NCBI GenBank assembly: GCA_964529175.1
Contig: CAZGVO010000007.1
Span: 144,183-208,182, forward strand
DNA length: 64,000 nt
Source: JAAFJM01 sp964529175
Lineage (GTDB): Bacteria > Bacteroidota > Bacteroidia > UKL13-3
Reading direction: 5' to 3'
The notes below the pieces were generated by a model. The model did not search any database, was not told the origin of the DNA, and worked only from the letters and a program-made list of their open reading frames with translations. A program made the translations under genes and the position numbers. Below, piece by piece: positions 16,692 through 26,700 of this stretch (within the stretch, counting starts at the first letter, position 1; each line of letters opens with the position of its first letter).

Positions 16692-17798
16692 ATGGAGGAA
16701 ATCAAACTTACCCGCAAAAAATTATATGATTTAGTATGGACTGAGTCAATATTAAGTTTGTCAAAAAAACTTAATATTTCAGATATAGGCCTTAGAAAAA
16801 TTTGTATAAAAATGAATATTCCCATTCCACTAGCGGGACATTGGATGAAAGTAAAATACGGTAAACCAATTACAGTTTTTGAATTTCCAATAAAATTTGA
16901 AGGCAAAGATGAAATAATAATAAACCCAGCTAAATTTAACAATACATCTGATTTTTATGAATCAAAAAAACTATTAAAGCAGGATACTAGTTTAAATTTT
17001 ACTGTTCCTAAAAATTTAAAAAATCCTCATAAGTACACTATTGAGTTAAAAAAACAACTTGATATTGTGAATAGTTATGATGTCAACTTTATTAATTCTG
17101 ATAAATTTATTCCCTCGAAATTTTCAAGAAAATTCTCAAACAGAGTTCTTTGTTTTTTTGATACTCTAATTAAACTATTTCAAAGTAAAAACTATGAGAT
17201 TGGATTAAAAGAAAACAAGTTCTATATTTGTATAAAAAATCAGTCATACGAATTTTCAATTCGTGAGAAACAAAACCGTGTAATTGATACAAGTTCTCAA
17301 TCTCCATGGAATTCAACTAAGCTGATTAATGCTGGAAAACTTGTTTTGAAATTTAGCGAATTTCGCTCCTATGGAACTAAGGAATGGGAAGATGGAAATA
17401 AGTTATTAGAAGAACAATTAATCACTATATTGACATACATTGAATTCAAAGCTAATAAGGATTATATTGAAGAAATTGAACGCAAAGCGCGTTGGGCTAT
17501 TCAGGCTAAAGAAAGAAGAATAAGAGAGGAAAAACAAAAACAAATAGAACAAGAATTAATTGAATTTAATTTACTTATAGAAAAAGCAAATAGGCATAAT
17601 CAGTGTAAAATTATTTTAGAGTATTTAGTTGATTCAGAAAAAAGCTACCAATCAAAAAATGAAAAAAACAAAGATTTCGAAAATTGGCTTAAATGGGCAA
17701 AAGAAAAAGTTGATTGGTATGATCCTTTAATAAATAAAGATGATTTAATATTTAAAGATGTAAATAAAACCACCCTAAATAAAAAAAATAATTATTAA
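16692..17798 (+). CDS. Conserved hypothetical protein with N-terminal helix-turn-helix-like segment
   Basis: 368 residues. The N-terminus (LTRKKLYDLVW, then LSKKLNISDIGLRKICIKM, then IPIPLAGHWMKVKYGKP) matches a widespread uncharacterised family in which a helix-turn-helix-like unit precedes a Gly-His/Tyr-Trp motif. A long charged, helical part follows, with an Arg/Lys/Glu-rich coiled coil at roughly 265-300. DNA binding is plausible but the family has no described function. The two TTATACC-N6-GGTATAA operators lie upstream. The gene is more AT-rich than its right-hand neighbours, consistent with island DNA. Confidence 0.65.
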   Translation: MEEIKLTRKKLYDLVWTESILSLSKKLNISDIGLRKICIKMNIPIPLAGHWMKVKYGKPITVFEFPIKFEGKDEIIINPAKFNNTSDFYESKKLLKQDTSLNFTVPKNLKNPHKYTIELKKQLDIVNSYDVNFINSDKFIPSKFSRKFSNRVLCFFDTLIKLFQSKNYEIGLKENKFYICIKNQSYEFSIREKQNRVIDTSSQSPWNSTKLINAGKLVLKFSEFRSYGTKEWEDGNKLLEEQLITILTYIEFKANKDYIEEIERKARWAIQAKERRIREEKQKQIEQELIEFNLLIEKANRHNQCKIILEYLVDSEKSYQSKNEKNKDFENWLKWAKEKVDWYDPLINKDDLIFKDVNKTTLNKKNNY

Positions 17799-18334
17799 GA
17801 ATATTACAATTTCTCAATTTAAAGTCATCATTAGAATTATCATTGGCTAATACCCCTATAAAACAATTTACTTTAAAATTTAGTACAAATTTGACGCTAA
17901 TAATAATTTTTTGATGCATACATTCGTAGCATATTTATAAGTTAAATTTATTCTTTTAATAGTAAGAATTTAATAAATAAAGGTTGTCTAGGAATTATTT
18001 CAACTCAATAGCATTGCTAATAAAGTTAATTTTATTAATAAATTAAAAATAAAATTATTTAAATCTGTTTCTTTTTTGTTTCTCAAACTCTGTAAAACCT
18101 TCTTAATATTGAATATTTACTTTCTGTATCGGAAAGTAATTTATGCTCATAAAAAATCTCAATTTGCTGAATAACTGACTCTTAAATCAAAAACCAAATA
18201 TCATTAATCCTAATTTAAGATTACTGCTATTTGTATAAAAAAATATGCAACACACATCAATTAATTGCATATTTACCCTTTCAAATGTGCTTTTTTAAAA
18301 CTTGTTTTGTATAGATTAGTTAAAAGAAAGTATA
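17799..18334. other. Intergenic region at the island/core boundary
   Basis: 536 bp of very AT-rich DNA without a credible gene. Two inverted repeats stand out: TTACTTTC-N7-GAAAGTAA (18117-18139) and ATATGCAA-N14-TTGCATAT (18243-18272). The second lies 62 bp upstream of the aminotransferase start and could be an operator for that operon. No integration site or tRNA fragment was seen. Confidence 0.5.
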
Positions 18335-19507
18335 ATGATGTTTACCAATAGCGAAATTCAATTTGATTTACTAAAAAAACGAGCATACAATTTGCGTTGG
18401 GCTGCTGTTGAAAGTGATGTAATTCCTTTAACTGCTGCCGACCCTGATTTTCCTTGTGCACCACAAATTGGTGAAGCTATTACTAAATATGCAACGGATA
18501 GGTATTTTTCTTATGCACCTGCCGAGGGTTATGCTTTTTTTAAAGAAGCTGTTGCCAATTTTCATTTAAACAAAAGGAATATAAATGTTAATCCAGATTG
18601 GGTGTTAGCTGTTGATAGTGCTGCCTTTGGAATTTATACCATTTGTAAAACATTTTTAAATAAAGATGATGAAGCTATTGTATTTAATCCGGTAGATTTT
18701 TTGTTTAAATATTCGGTAGAAGCTAACCAAGGAGTGGCCATTACTTTTCCAGTTCCATTAAATCCAGCACTTGAAATTGATTACCAATTACTCGAAAATA
18801 TAATTACTCCTAAAACCAAAATGTTGTGTTTATGTAATCCGTTAAACCCAACAGGAAAGGTTTTTACAGCTGATGAGTTAGCCAAAATTGGAAATATAGC
18901 ATTAAAACACAATCTTATCATTTTGTCGGATGAAATTTGGAGTGATATAATATTTAAACCAAACGTTTATACCAGTATTGCATCTATCAATAATGATATA
19001 AAAAATCAAACTGTGATTGTAACTGGTTATAGTAAATCATATGGTTTAGCTGGTTTACGCGTTGGAGCAATTATTGCGCCAAACCAAAACTTATTCAATC
19101 AAATTTTAGACAAGTCAGGACATCAATCAACCATACACGGTTGTAATGTTTTGGCACAAGTTGCAGCAAGTACAGCTCTTAACGAGTGTGGCGATTGGCT
19201 AAATGATTTTGTTAATCATCTTACATCAATGAGAGATTTATGTGTAACAGAACTTAATAAATTAGATGGTTTTGAATGTGCAACTCCTCAGGGATGTTAT
19301 TTAGTTTTTCCTGATATAATTAAAACAGGATATAGCGCTCAACAAATGCAAACATTGCTTTTAGAAAAAGCCAAAGTAGCTGTAGTTCCGGGTTTAGGCC
19401 AATGGTTTGGTTCAAGAGCTGATGGACATATACGCATAAGTTTTGCTACATCAAAAGAAGTTTTACAAGAGAGTTTTACACGTATAAATAAAGCATTGAA
19501 AGCATAA
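18335..19507 (+). CDS. PLP-dependent aminotransferase, class I/II (MalY/PatB-like)
   Basis: 390 residues, fold type I. The PLP lysine is Lys234 in the signature GYSKSYGLAGLRVG. The N-terminal TAADPDFPCAP recalls the MalY/PatB cystathionine beta-lyase branch and related aminotransferases. NPLNPTGKVF and LSDEIWSDI are the cofactor-contacting segments. The substrate cannot be read from sequence. It is the first gene of a tight plus-strand run. Its TAA shares a base with the ATG of the FAD/DsbA fusion gene, so the two are probably translationally coupled. Two adjacent ATGs (18335 and 18338) are possible starts. Confidence 0.85.
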   Translation: MMFTNSEIQFDLLKKRAYNLRWAAVESDVIPLTAADPDFPCAPQIGEAITKYATDRYFSYAPAEGYAFFKEAVANFHLNKRNINVNPDWVLAVDSAAFGIYTICKTFLNKDDEAIVFNPVDFLFKYSVEANQGVAITFPVPLNPALEIDYQLLENIITPKTKMLCLCNPLNPTGKVFTADELAKIGNIALKHNLIILSDEIWSDIIFKPNVYTSIASINNDIKNQTVIVTGYSKSYGLAGLRVGAIIAPNQNLFNQILDKSGHQSTIHGCNVLAQVAASTALNECGDWLNDFVNHLTSMRDLCVTELNKLDGFECATPQGCYLVFPDIIKTGYSAQQMQTLLLEKAKVAVVPGLGQWFGSRADGHIRISFATSKEVLQESFTRINKALKA

Positions 19508-21441
19508 TGAAAATAGTAATAATTGGAAGTGGAATTGCAGGATTAACATTAGGCTCTATTTTACAAAACAATGGTTTTGAAATTAGTATAAATGAACGAA
19601 ACGAAGATTTAGACACCAAAGGTCATGCATTTTTAATGCATCCTGATGCTATGGATGTTTTAAATATTATAGCTAAATACAATCCTGATTACGAAATACC
19701 AGGTCAAATTATTGATAAAGTTTTGCTTAAAAGTTTTGATAATACTGAGATTCAAACTACAGAACTTGACTCATGGATTTGCATGAAAAGAGTGGATGTA
19801 ATTGATTATTTAATTTCATTTATCAAACCTAAAAACATACATTACGGTAGAAATTTTTCACACTTTTTTTATGAAAATAATAAAGCCATAGCAGCAGTAT
19901 TTACTAATGGAGAAATAGAATATGGTGATATTTTTATTGGGGCTGATGGTGCACATTCAAAAGTAAGAAACGAAATTTTTGGTGCTATCAATTTTACGCC
20001 AGTTCAAGTAAAAGAAATAGTTGGAGTTATAAAAAACGAAAAGTTAGCTGCTCAATTTCAAAACAAATTTACTAAGTTTTTATGCCAAAATAAAGGAGTT
20101 GCCTTTGGCGTAATTCCTTGTTCAAACAATGAATTGGTGTGGTTTATGCAGTATGATATTACATTAGAAACAGAAGCAATAAACACACCAGAACAACTTA
20201 AAAATCATTGCTTTACTTTATTAGATTTATTTCCATTAGAAGTAAAGCAAGTGCTAAATCATAACGATTTTACCAATAACTATATTTGGCGTTCAACAGA
20301 TTTTGATTTATTACCATCGTTTAGTAAAAACAATATATTGTTGATTGGCGATGCAGCTCATTTGGCTTTACCATTTACCAGCGCAGGAACTACCAATGCC
20401 TTGGTTGATGCCAATTTAATGGCTAACTTAATTTTGAGCAATAAACCAGTTGATGAAATAGGCAATACATTTTATAACGAAAGAGCAAATTTACTTAAAG
20501 AACATATTCAATTAGGTAGAGATATAAAAAATAAGTTTTTGCAGGGCACCAAAGCCGGAATAGTGTTACCTTTAATTTCGAAAACTAAAGAAAAAGAAGT
20601 AACTATAAAAAAACCTAAAATAGAAATTTTGTATTTTACCGATCCTGTTTGTTCCACTTGTTGGTTAGTACAACCTCAGCTTAGAAAATTGGCTTTAGAA
20701 TATGGACAATACTTTGAAATAAAATATTATATGGGTGGATTATTGCCTAGTTGGGAAAGTTATAATGGTAGTAAAATAAAAAAACCTAGCGATGCTGCAC
20801 AACACTGGAAAGAAATGGCCGAAAAACACCCTATGCCCATTTCGCCCGATGTATGGTTAAACTCACCCCTAGCCTCTTCTTTTCCGCCATCTATAGCTAT
20901 AAAAGCCGCACAAATTCAAAGTAAAGTTAAAGCATTTCATTTTCATAGACGTATTAAGGAACTGCTTTTTGTAGAAAGTAAAAATATTACCGATATAGAA
21001 TTATTGGTGAATGTAGCCATAGAAGTAGGATTAAACAAAGACTTATTTATAAATGATTTAAGTAAAATTGCTGTTCGCAAATTTGAAGAAGACTTGGATT
21101 TAGCTACCAAACTCAATGTAAAAGTACTACCTACTTTTATATTCTCGAACGAGTTAGATGAAAAAATAATTTTAAAAGGATATCAAGAGTTTCATACCCT
21201 TGAAAAAGCCATTGTAGATTTATATCCTTTAGCTATAAAAGACGAAAGAAAACGTGATGCTTTAGAGTTGTTTAAATTGTTTCCAAGTTTAACTACTTTT
21301 GAATATTCGTTTTTAATGGATATAACCAATGAAGAGGCTACTGAACAATTAACAACATTGGCTCAAAAACACATATTATTAAGTAAAACCAACAAAACTG
21401 GAACTATTTGGAAACAGGTAACCTCAGTTAGCAGCAATTAA
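19507..21441 (+). CDS. FAD-dependent monooxygenase fused to a DsbA-like thioredoxin-fold domain
   Basis: 644 residues with two clear parts. Residues 1-350 are a flavoprotein hydroxylase of the PHBH/TetX type: GSGIAGLTLG for the FAD ADP moiety, GADGAHSKVR, and LLIGDAAHLALPFTSAGTTNA near 280. From about 365 follows a DsbA/FrnE/SpxH-like domain with redox motif CSTC (Cys382, Cys385) in DPVCSTCW and a cis-Pro segment VLPTFIF near 540. The last 60 residues look like a small winged-helix tail. The frame is continuous through the junction (GIVLPLISKTKEKEVTIKKPK), so this is a genuine fusion in this sequence. Partner function and substrate are unknown. Confidence 0.85.
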   Translation: MKIVIIGSGIAGLTLGSILQNNGFEISINERNEDLDTKGHAFLMHPDAMDVLNIIAKYNPDYEIPGQIIDKVLLKSFDNTEIQTTELDSWICMKRVDVIDYLISFIKPKNIHYGRNFSHFFYENNKAIAAVFTNGEIEYGDIFIGADGAHSKVRNEIFGAINFTPVQVKEIVGVIKNEKLAAQFQNKFTKFLCQNKGVAFGVIPCSNNELVWFMQYDITLETEAINTPEQLKNHCFTLLDLFPLEVKQVLNHNDFTNNYIWRSTDFDLLPSFSKNNILLIGDAAHLALPFTSAGTTNALVDANLMANLILSNKPVDEIGNTFYNERANLLKEHIQLGRDIKNKFLQGTKAGIVLPLISKTKEKEVTIKKPKIEILYFTDPVCSTCWLVQPQLRKLALEYGQYFEIKYYMGGLLPSWESYNGSKIKKPSDAAQHWKEMAEKHPMPISPDVWLNSPLASSFPPSIAIKAAQIQSKVKAFHFHRRIKELLFVESKNITDIELLVNVAIEVGLNKDLFINDLSKIAVRKFEEDLDLATKLNVKVLPTFIFSNELDEKIILKGYQEFHTLEKAIVDLYPLAIKDERKRDALELFKLFPSLTTFEYSFLMDITNEEATEQLTTLAQKHILLSKTNKTGTIWKQVTSVSSN

Positions 21442-21446
21442 ATAAA

Positions 21447-22019
21447 GTGACCAAAATAAATTTTTTATGGAAAAATATTGCCGAAAAAATTGAGCTTTCG
21501 GAAGATGAAAAATTGGCAATTGCGCCATACTTTAAACTTAAAAAGCTTAAGAAAAAGGATAAATTAAATGCAATAGGCAAAGTTTGCAACGAAATAGCAT
21601 TTGTGGTAAATGGCTCATTAAGAGCATATTCCATAAGTAATAAAGGCGTAGAGCAAGTTACTCAAATAGCTTTAGAAAACTATTGGATTGCTGATTTATT
21701 GAGTTTTATTTCACAAAAAGAATCGGACTATACCATTGAAGATTCAGTTATTCTTACCATATCTAATTTTGAGTTAGATAATATTTATTTAAAAGTACCA
21801 ATAATGGAGCGTTTTTTCAGAAAATTGTTTGAAAAAGCCTATGTAACTACTTTAAGCAGACTTAATAGTACCATGCGCGAAGCAGCTGATGTTAGGTATA
21901 AAAAAATGATTGATAATCACCCTGATTTATTGCAGCGCATACCTCAAATTTATTTAGCCTCATACCTTGGAATTACCCCTGAAAGCTTAAGCCGAATTAG
22001 AAAAAACAGTCTAAAATAG
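21447..22019 (+). CDS. Crp/Fnr family transcriptional regulator
   Basis: 190 residues with a cyclic-nucleotide-binding-like beta roll (about 20-120) and a C-terminal helix-turn-helix (IPQIYLASYLGITPESLSRIRK). No conserved Arg-Ser phosphate-binding cassette is obvious, so the ligand may be different or absent, as in many Bacteroidota Crp-like proteins. The start is GTG at 21447. An in-frame stop at 21429 leaves no upstream ATG. The gene follows the fusion gene after 5 bp and probably regulates this operon. The inverted repeats at 18117 or 18243 are candidate targets. Confidence 0.8.
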   Translation: MTKINFLWKNIAEKIELSEDEKLAIAPYFKLKKLKKKDKLNAIGKVCNEIAFVVNGSLRAYSISNKGVEQVTQIALENYWIADLLSFISQKESDYTIEDSVILTISNFELDNIYLKVPIMERFFRKLFEKAYVTTLSRLNSTMREAADVRYKKMIDNHPDLLQRIPQIYLASYLGITPESLSRIRKNSLK

Positions 22020-22082
22020 TTGGCTTTTTATTTCTTATCATACATCAATTTTTAAGTAGTGGTTATTCTTAAACTTTGTGGT

Positions 22083-22961
22083 ATGAAAAGATCTGAATTT
22101 TTAAAAGCAATGGCCTTTGCTCCTTTAAGCACTTCGGCTATGAAACTATCTCAGCTAGAAACCATAAGTAGTAATTTTACTAAAACTAAAAAAATGCCTG
22201 TTTTATTTATTGGTCATGGGCACCCAATGAATGCTATATTAAATAACGATTTTACTCAAACACTTTCAAAACTTGGTCAAACCATTGATAAACCAAATGC
22301 AGTAATGGTAATATCGGCCCATTGGGAAACAGTTGGCACTTTTGTTAGCACCAGTGCTTGGCCTCAAACCATTTACGATTTTGGCAGATTTGATGATAGG
22401 TTATTTAAAATAAAATACGAACCACAAGGCCACCCAAAACTAGCAAACGAATTGGCTAATATGGTTAATTTAACTAAAATAAAAACTGATTCAGCAATGG
22501 GTTTAGACCATGGCGCTTGGACAGTACTAAAATTTATTTATCCAAAAGCCGATATTCCTGTTTTTCAAATGAGCATTGATTACTCTAAAGACCCTCAATT
22601 TCATTTTAACTTGGCACAACAAATAACTAAGCTGCGTGAAAAAGGAGTTTTGGTTTTATGCAGTGGCAATATTGTTCATAATTTAGGCATGGTTGATTGG
22701 CATAATATTAATGCAAAACCTTTTGATTGGAGCATTGAGTTTGATACCATTGTAAAAAACAATATCAATAGACGCAATTTTTCTAATTTAATAAATCACC
22801 AAAAATTAGGAAAATCAGCCCAACTTGCTATTCCATCAAACGACCATTATTTACCACTTCTTTATAGTTTGGCTATGGCCGATAAAAATGAACCAATAAA
22901 ACATATTTTTGAAGGCTATCAATTTGCTAGTATTAGTATGAGATGTATACAAATAGGATAA
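22083..22961 (+). CDS. ygiD: DODA-type extradiol aromatic ring-opening dioxygenase (YgiD-like)
   Basis: 292 residues from the ATG at 22083. A GTG at 22059 would add eight residues but disrupts a neat N-terminal signal-like segment MKRSEFLKAMAFAPLST. Class III extradiol dioxygenase hallmarks are present: LFIGHGHP with metal-binding histidines, ISAHWET, MGLDHGAWT, and C-terminal SNDHYLPLLY. Related enzymes open 4,5-DOPA or similar catechols using Fe(II) or Zn(II). It is the fourth gene of the run. The N-terminus could be a Tat- or Sec-like signal, although YgiD of E. coli is cytosolic. Confidence 0.85.
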   Translation: MKRSEFLKAMAFAPLSTSAMKLSQLETISSNFTKTKKMPVLFIGHGHPMNAILNNDFTQTLSKLGQTIDKPNAVMVISAHWETVGTFVSTSAWPQTIYDFGRFDDRLFKIKYEPQGHPKLANELANMVNLTKIKTDSAMGLDHGAWTVLKFIYPKADIPVFQMSIDYSKDPQFHFNLAQQITKLREKGVLVLCSGNIVHNLGMVDWHNINAKPFDWSIEFDTIVKNNINRRNFSNLINHQKLGKSAQLAIPSNDHYLPLLYSLAMADKNEPIKHIFEGYQFASISMRCIQIG

Positions 22962-22968
22962 TATAAAC

Positions 22969-23691
22969 ATGATAAGAATATTTATACCATTAATAATAAT
23001 CGCAATAATGAGCAATAATATATTGGGTTACCAAGCCCTAAAAGGAAACGAATTGGTACTAAAATATAAGGTTAAAACTCCATCAAGTAATACAAATGAA
23101 AAAGCACCTGTAGTTATTTTACTGCATGGCGTTGGTAGCAATGAAGATGATTTATTTTCATTAGCAAACCAATTTCCAAGTAATTACTTAATTATTTCGG
23201 CAAGAGCTCCCTTTACCATGGGATCAGGAAGTTACGCTTGGTATCAAGTAGATTTTTCAACGGGTAAACCAATAATAAATGCAGAACAAGCCGAAAAAAG
23301 CAGGTTAATTATTAAACAGTTTATTGGTCAAATAGTAGAAAAATACCATGCTGATGATAAAAATGTAACTTTAATGGGTTTTAGTCAAGGTGCTATTATG
23401 TCGTACAGTGTAGGTTTAAGCATACCTCAAAAAGTAAAATCTATTGTAAGTTTAAGTGGCAGAATATTAAACGAAATACGACCAGAAGTAAAACAATCGC
23501 CTGCGTTAAAGAAATTACGAGTTTTTATAGCTCATGCTATAAACGATGATGTTTTAAAATATGAATATGCTATGGAAGCTAAAAGTTATTTAAAATCGAT
23601 AGGGATACAGGCACAAACTTTCGATTTTAATGAAGGACACACAGTTACACCAGCCGAAGTAGCTGCAATTATTAAATGGTTAAGCAATTAG
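22969..23691 (+). CDS. Secreted alpha/beta-hydrolase, phospholipase/carboxylesterase family
   Basis: 240 residues with an N-terminal hydrophobic signal (IRIFIPLIIIAIMSNNILG). The fold is that of YpfH and bacterial carboxylesterases: VILLHGVGSNEDD with the oxyanion HG, nucleophile Ser in GFSQGA, acid in AHAINDDV, and His in NEGHTVTP. It starts 7 bp after the dioxygenase gene and ends 10 bp before the convergent PAS gene. It is probably the last gene of the operon, possibly acting on ester substrates or products of the pathway. Confidence 0.85.
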   Translation: MIRIFIPLIIIAIMSNNILGYQALKGNELVLKYKVKTPSSNTNEKAPVVILLHGVGSNEDDLFSLANQFPSNYLIISARAPFTMGSGSYAWYQVDFSTGKPIINAEQAEKSRLIIKQFIGQIVEKYHADDKNVTLMGFSQGAIMSYSVGLSIPQKVKSIVSLSGRILNEIRPEVKQSPALKKLRVFIAHAINDDVLKYEYAMEAKSYLKSIGIQAQTFDFNEGHTVTPAEVAAIIKWLSN

Positions 23692-23701
23692 CAATTTTTA
23701 G

Positions 23702-26700
23702 TTATGGCTTATTACTAAAATTCACTGATTCTGAATTAGTTACTATTTCTCTAATGATAGTATCTAGCTCATTTGCTGAATTTACAAAATGCCTCATTAG
23801 TTCAATATAATCTTCGTTTGTTGATTGATATTCTTTTAAATGTTCAACCAAACCTAAAAGCCTAGCTAAAGGAGCACGAACAATATGCGATTGTGTCCAT
23901 GCTATATTTTGTAATTTTTGGTTTTGCTCTTCTATTGCTCTAATGTATTTTAACTTTTCTGTTATATCTAATGCAGCAATTAACTTGTATTCTTTGTTAT
24001 TAATTACTATGGTGCTTCTATAAATTTCTACATCAATAATTTCTCCTGATTTTTTGATATGTCGCTGAATTCCCCTGTAATTATTACCTACAACATCATC
24101 CGACATAACAGATTTTTTTACTTCTTCTAGGTCTTCAGAAGGAATTAATTGAAAAATTTTCATTTCAAATAATTCATTATCAGAATAACCATAATGAGTT
24201 AATGCAGCACGGTTTACTTGAACTATGTTAAATGTTTCAGGGTCGTAAACACACATAGGCTGTGGACTATATAAAAATAAATTACTATACCTTTTTTCAG
24301 ATTCTTCTAATTTTATAATAGTTTTTTTCTTTTCTGTTATATCAGTAAAATAGACCGAAAGCCCATTAGCCGATGGATAGGCACTTACCTCAAACCATCC
24401 CTTCAGCACCTCGGAATATGCTTCAAAATGTTGGGTTTCATTTTCATTTATTGCTTTATGGTAGTTTCTAAAAAATATGGAGTTGCTAGCTGTTTCAAAA
24501 ACTTCCCAAATATTTTTACCCAAAATTTCATTTTTACTTTTACCCAAAAGCTTTTCAGCCTTATTGTTCCAATAAATTACAGTACCCTCTTTATCAATAG
24601 AAAAGAAAGCATCATATATACTTTCAAGTATTAAGTTTCTCTCTATATAAGATGCCTTTAAGGCCAATTCTGCTTGCTTCTTTTCGGTTATATCTCTGGC
24701 CGTTTTTGATGCTCCAATAATTTTTCCATTTACATCGTAAATAGGCGAAACTGTTAACGAAATATCTATTTCAACACCATCTTTCCTTTTTCGTTTGGTT
24801 TCATAATGTTCTACATGTTCACCTTGACTAATTTTTTCGAGAATAAGTGGTTCTTCAGCTTTTAACCTTTCAGGTATAATTAATGAAATATGTTTACCTA
24901 TAACTTCTTCTTTAGTATAACCAAATATTCGTTGTGCTCCAGGATTCCAAAGAGTTACAATTCCTTCTAAGTTTTTACTTATAATAGCATCGTCTGACGA
25001 ATTTACAATTGAAGCAAATAAAGACTCTTGTTCAATAGCTTCTATTTTCTTTAACTCTAGCTTCCTCTTTTCCGTTATGTCGGCAGCAGTAATAAAAGCA
25101 CCTATTACTTGCCCAAAATCATTAATTGCTGGTTTATAGGCTATTGAAAAAACTTTTTCTTTAACATATAGTTCGTCTCCAATCCTTTCACCATTTAAAA
25201 CTCTTTCGTAAATTAATCTTAAATCTTCAACTCTACTTTGTTGTGCATAGGCTAAAATTGACACTCCTCTTTCCACAGTTATGCCAAATAAATTTAAGTA
25301 CATTTGTTCAAATTGCTTGTTGAACGAAACTATATTGAGTTCTTTATTAATTAGTATAAACAATTCTTCTGTGTTATCCATCAAAAGTTTCATTTCCTCA
25401 TCAGCAATTTTTTTCTCAGTTACATCTCTAAAATTATCTACAATTCCATTGATATCTGGATCGTGTAAAAAATTAGTAATAGTAGCCTCTAACCACCTGT
25501 ATGAACCATTTTTATGACGAGTACGAGCAGGTTTACCATAAATAGGTTTACCTGGATTTGATAAACTTTTTTCCATTACTAACGCAGCATCAGCTACATC
25601 ATCAGGATGCAAAAGTTCGTACATATTTAAACTCATGGCTTCACTTTCTTCGTACCCCAAAACTTGTTTAATTGTAGGAGAAACATAAGAAGCCGTTCCA
25701 TCAAGTTTTAAAATTACAATTCCATCAGACCCATTTTCAGCTAATGTTCTATAACGTTTTTCTTGCTGTTGAAGCAATAAATTGGCCTTTATAATTTCTG
25801 TTGCATCTCTAGCTACACAAAAAACTAATTTTTCTTTCTCATCCCATTGTGCAGACCATGAAAGTGGTACAATAGAACCATTTTTATGAACAAACGAATT
25901 TTCAAAATTAGTAACCTTAGCACCATTAATAATAGCCTTGGAGGCTTCTTCAGACTTTTCTAAATCTTCTTTATTTACAAAGTTAGAAAAGTTTTTTCCT
26001 ATAAATTCTTCTGGTTTGTAACCTAATATTTTCTCTACCGAAGCATTTACAGTTATAAATTCGCCATTATCGTTAAAAGTACAAATTATATCTAAAGATG
26101 AATTAACTAATTTATCTAACTCAGCTTTGGTATTTTCTAATGCTAATAAATTTTCAGTTTCAGCAGTAATGTCTTTTAAATAACATGCTACACCAAAAAT
26201 TTCACCAGAAATACTATACATAGGAGTTAATGTAATGGTTGTATAACTAGTTTTTGAAGTAGCAGGATTAAAAACTTGCTCTTTTACTGTAAACGTTTCA
26301 CCTTTAAAAGTCCTATCGTAGTAGTTTTTCCAATGGTTAAACTCATGTTCACCAAAACTTGTATTCAATACACTTGAGCCTACTTTTATTTCAAAACCTA
26401 ACAGGTTTTTCATAGTAAGTAACCAAGCTTTATTAGCAGCAATTAAACAGTAATTTTTATCTATAGACCAAATTAAATCAGTAGAACTATTTATCAGCGT
26501 TTCTTGATTGGTTTGCAATTTAATCAATTCTTCTTGCTGAACCTTTATATCTGTAATATCTTGAAAAACACCAAATAACTTTGAAGGATTACCAAATTCA
26601 TCTAAGGTTAAATTTGCTCTAGAAATAATATATTTTATCTCGCCCGACTCAAGTAAAAAGCGTTTTTCAATATTGTATTCTACTCCTGTTTTTAGCGTAT

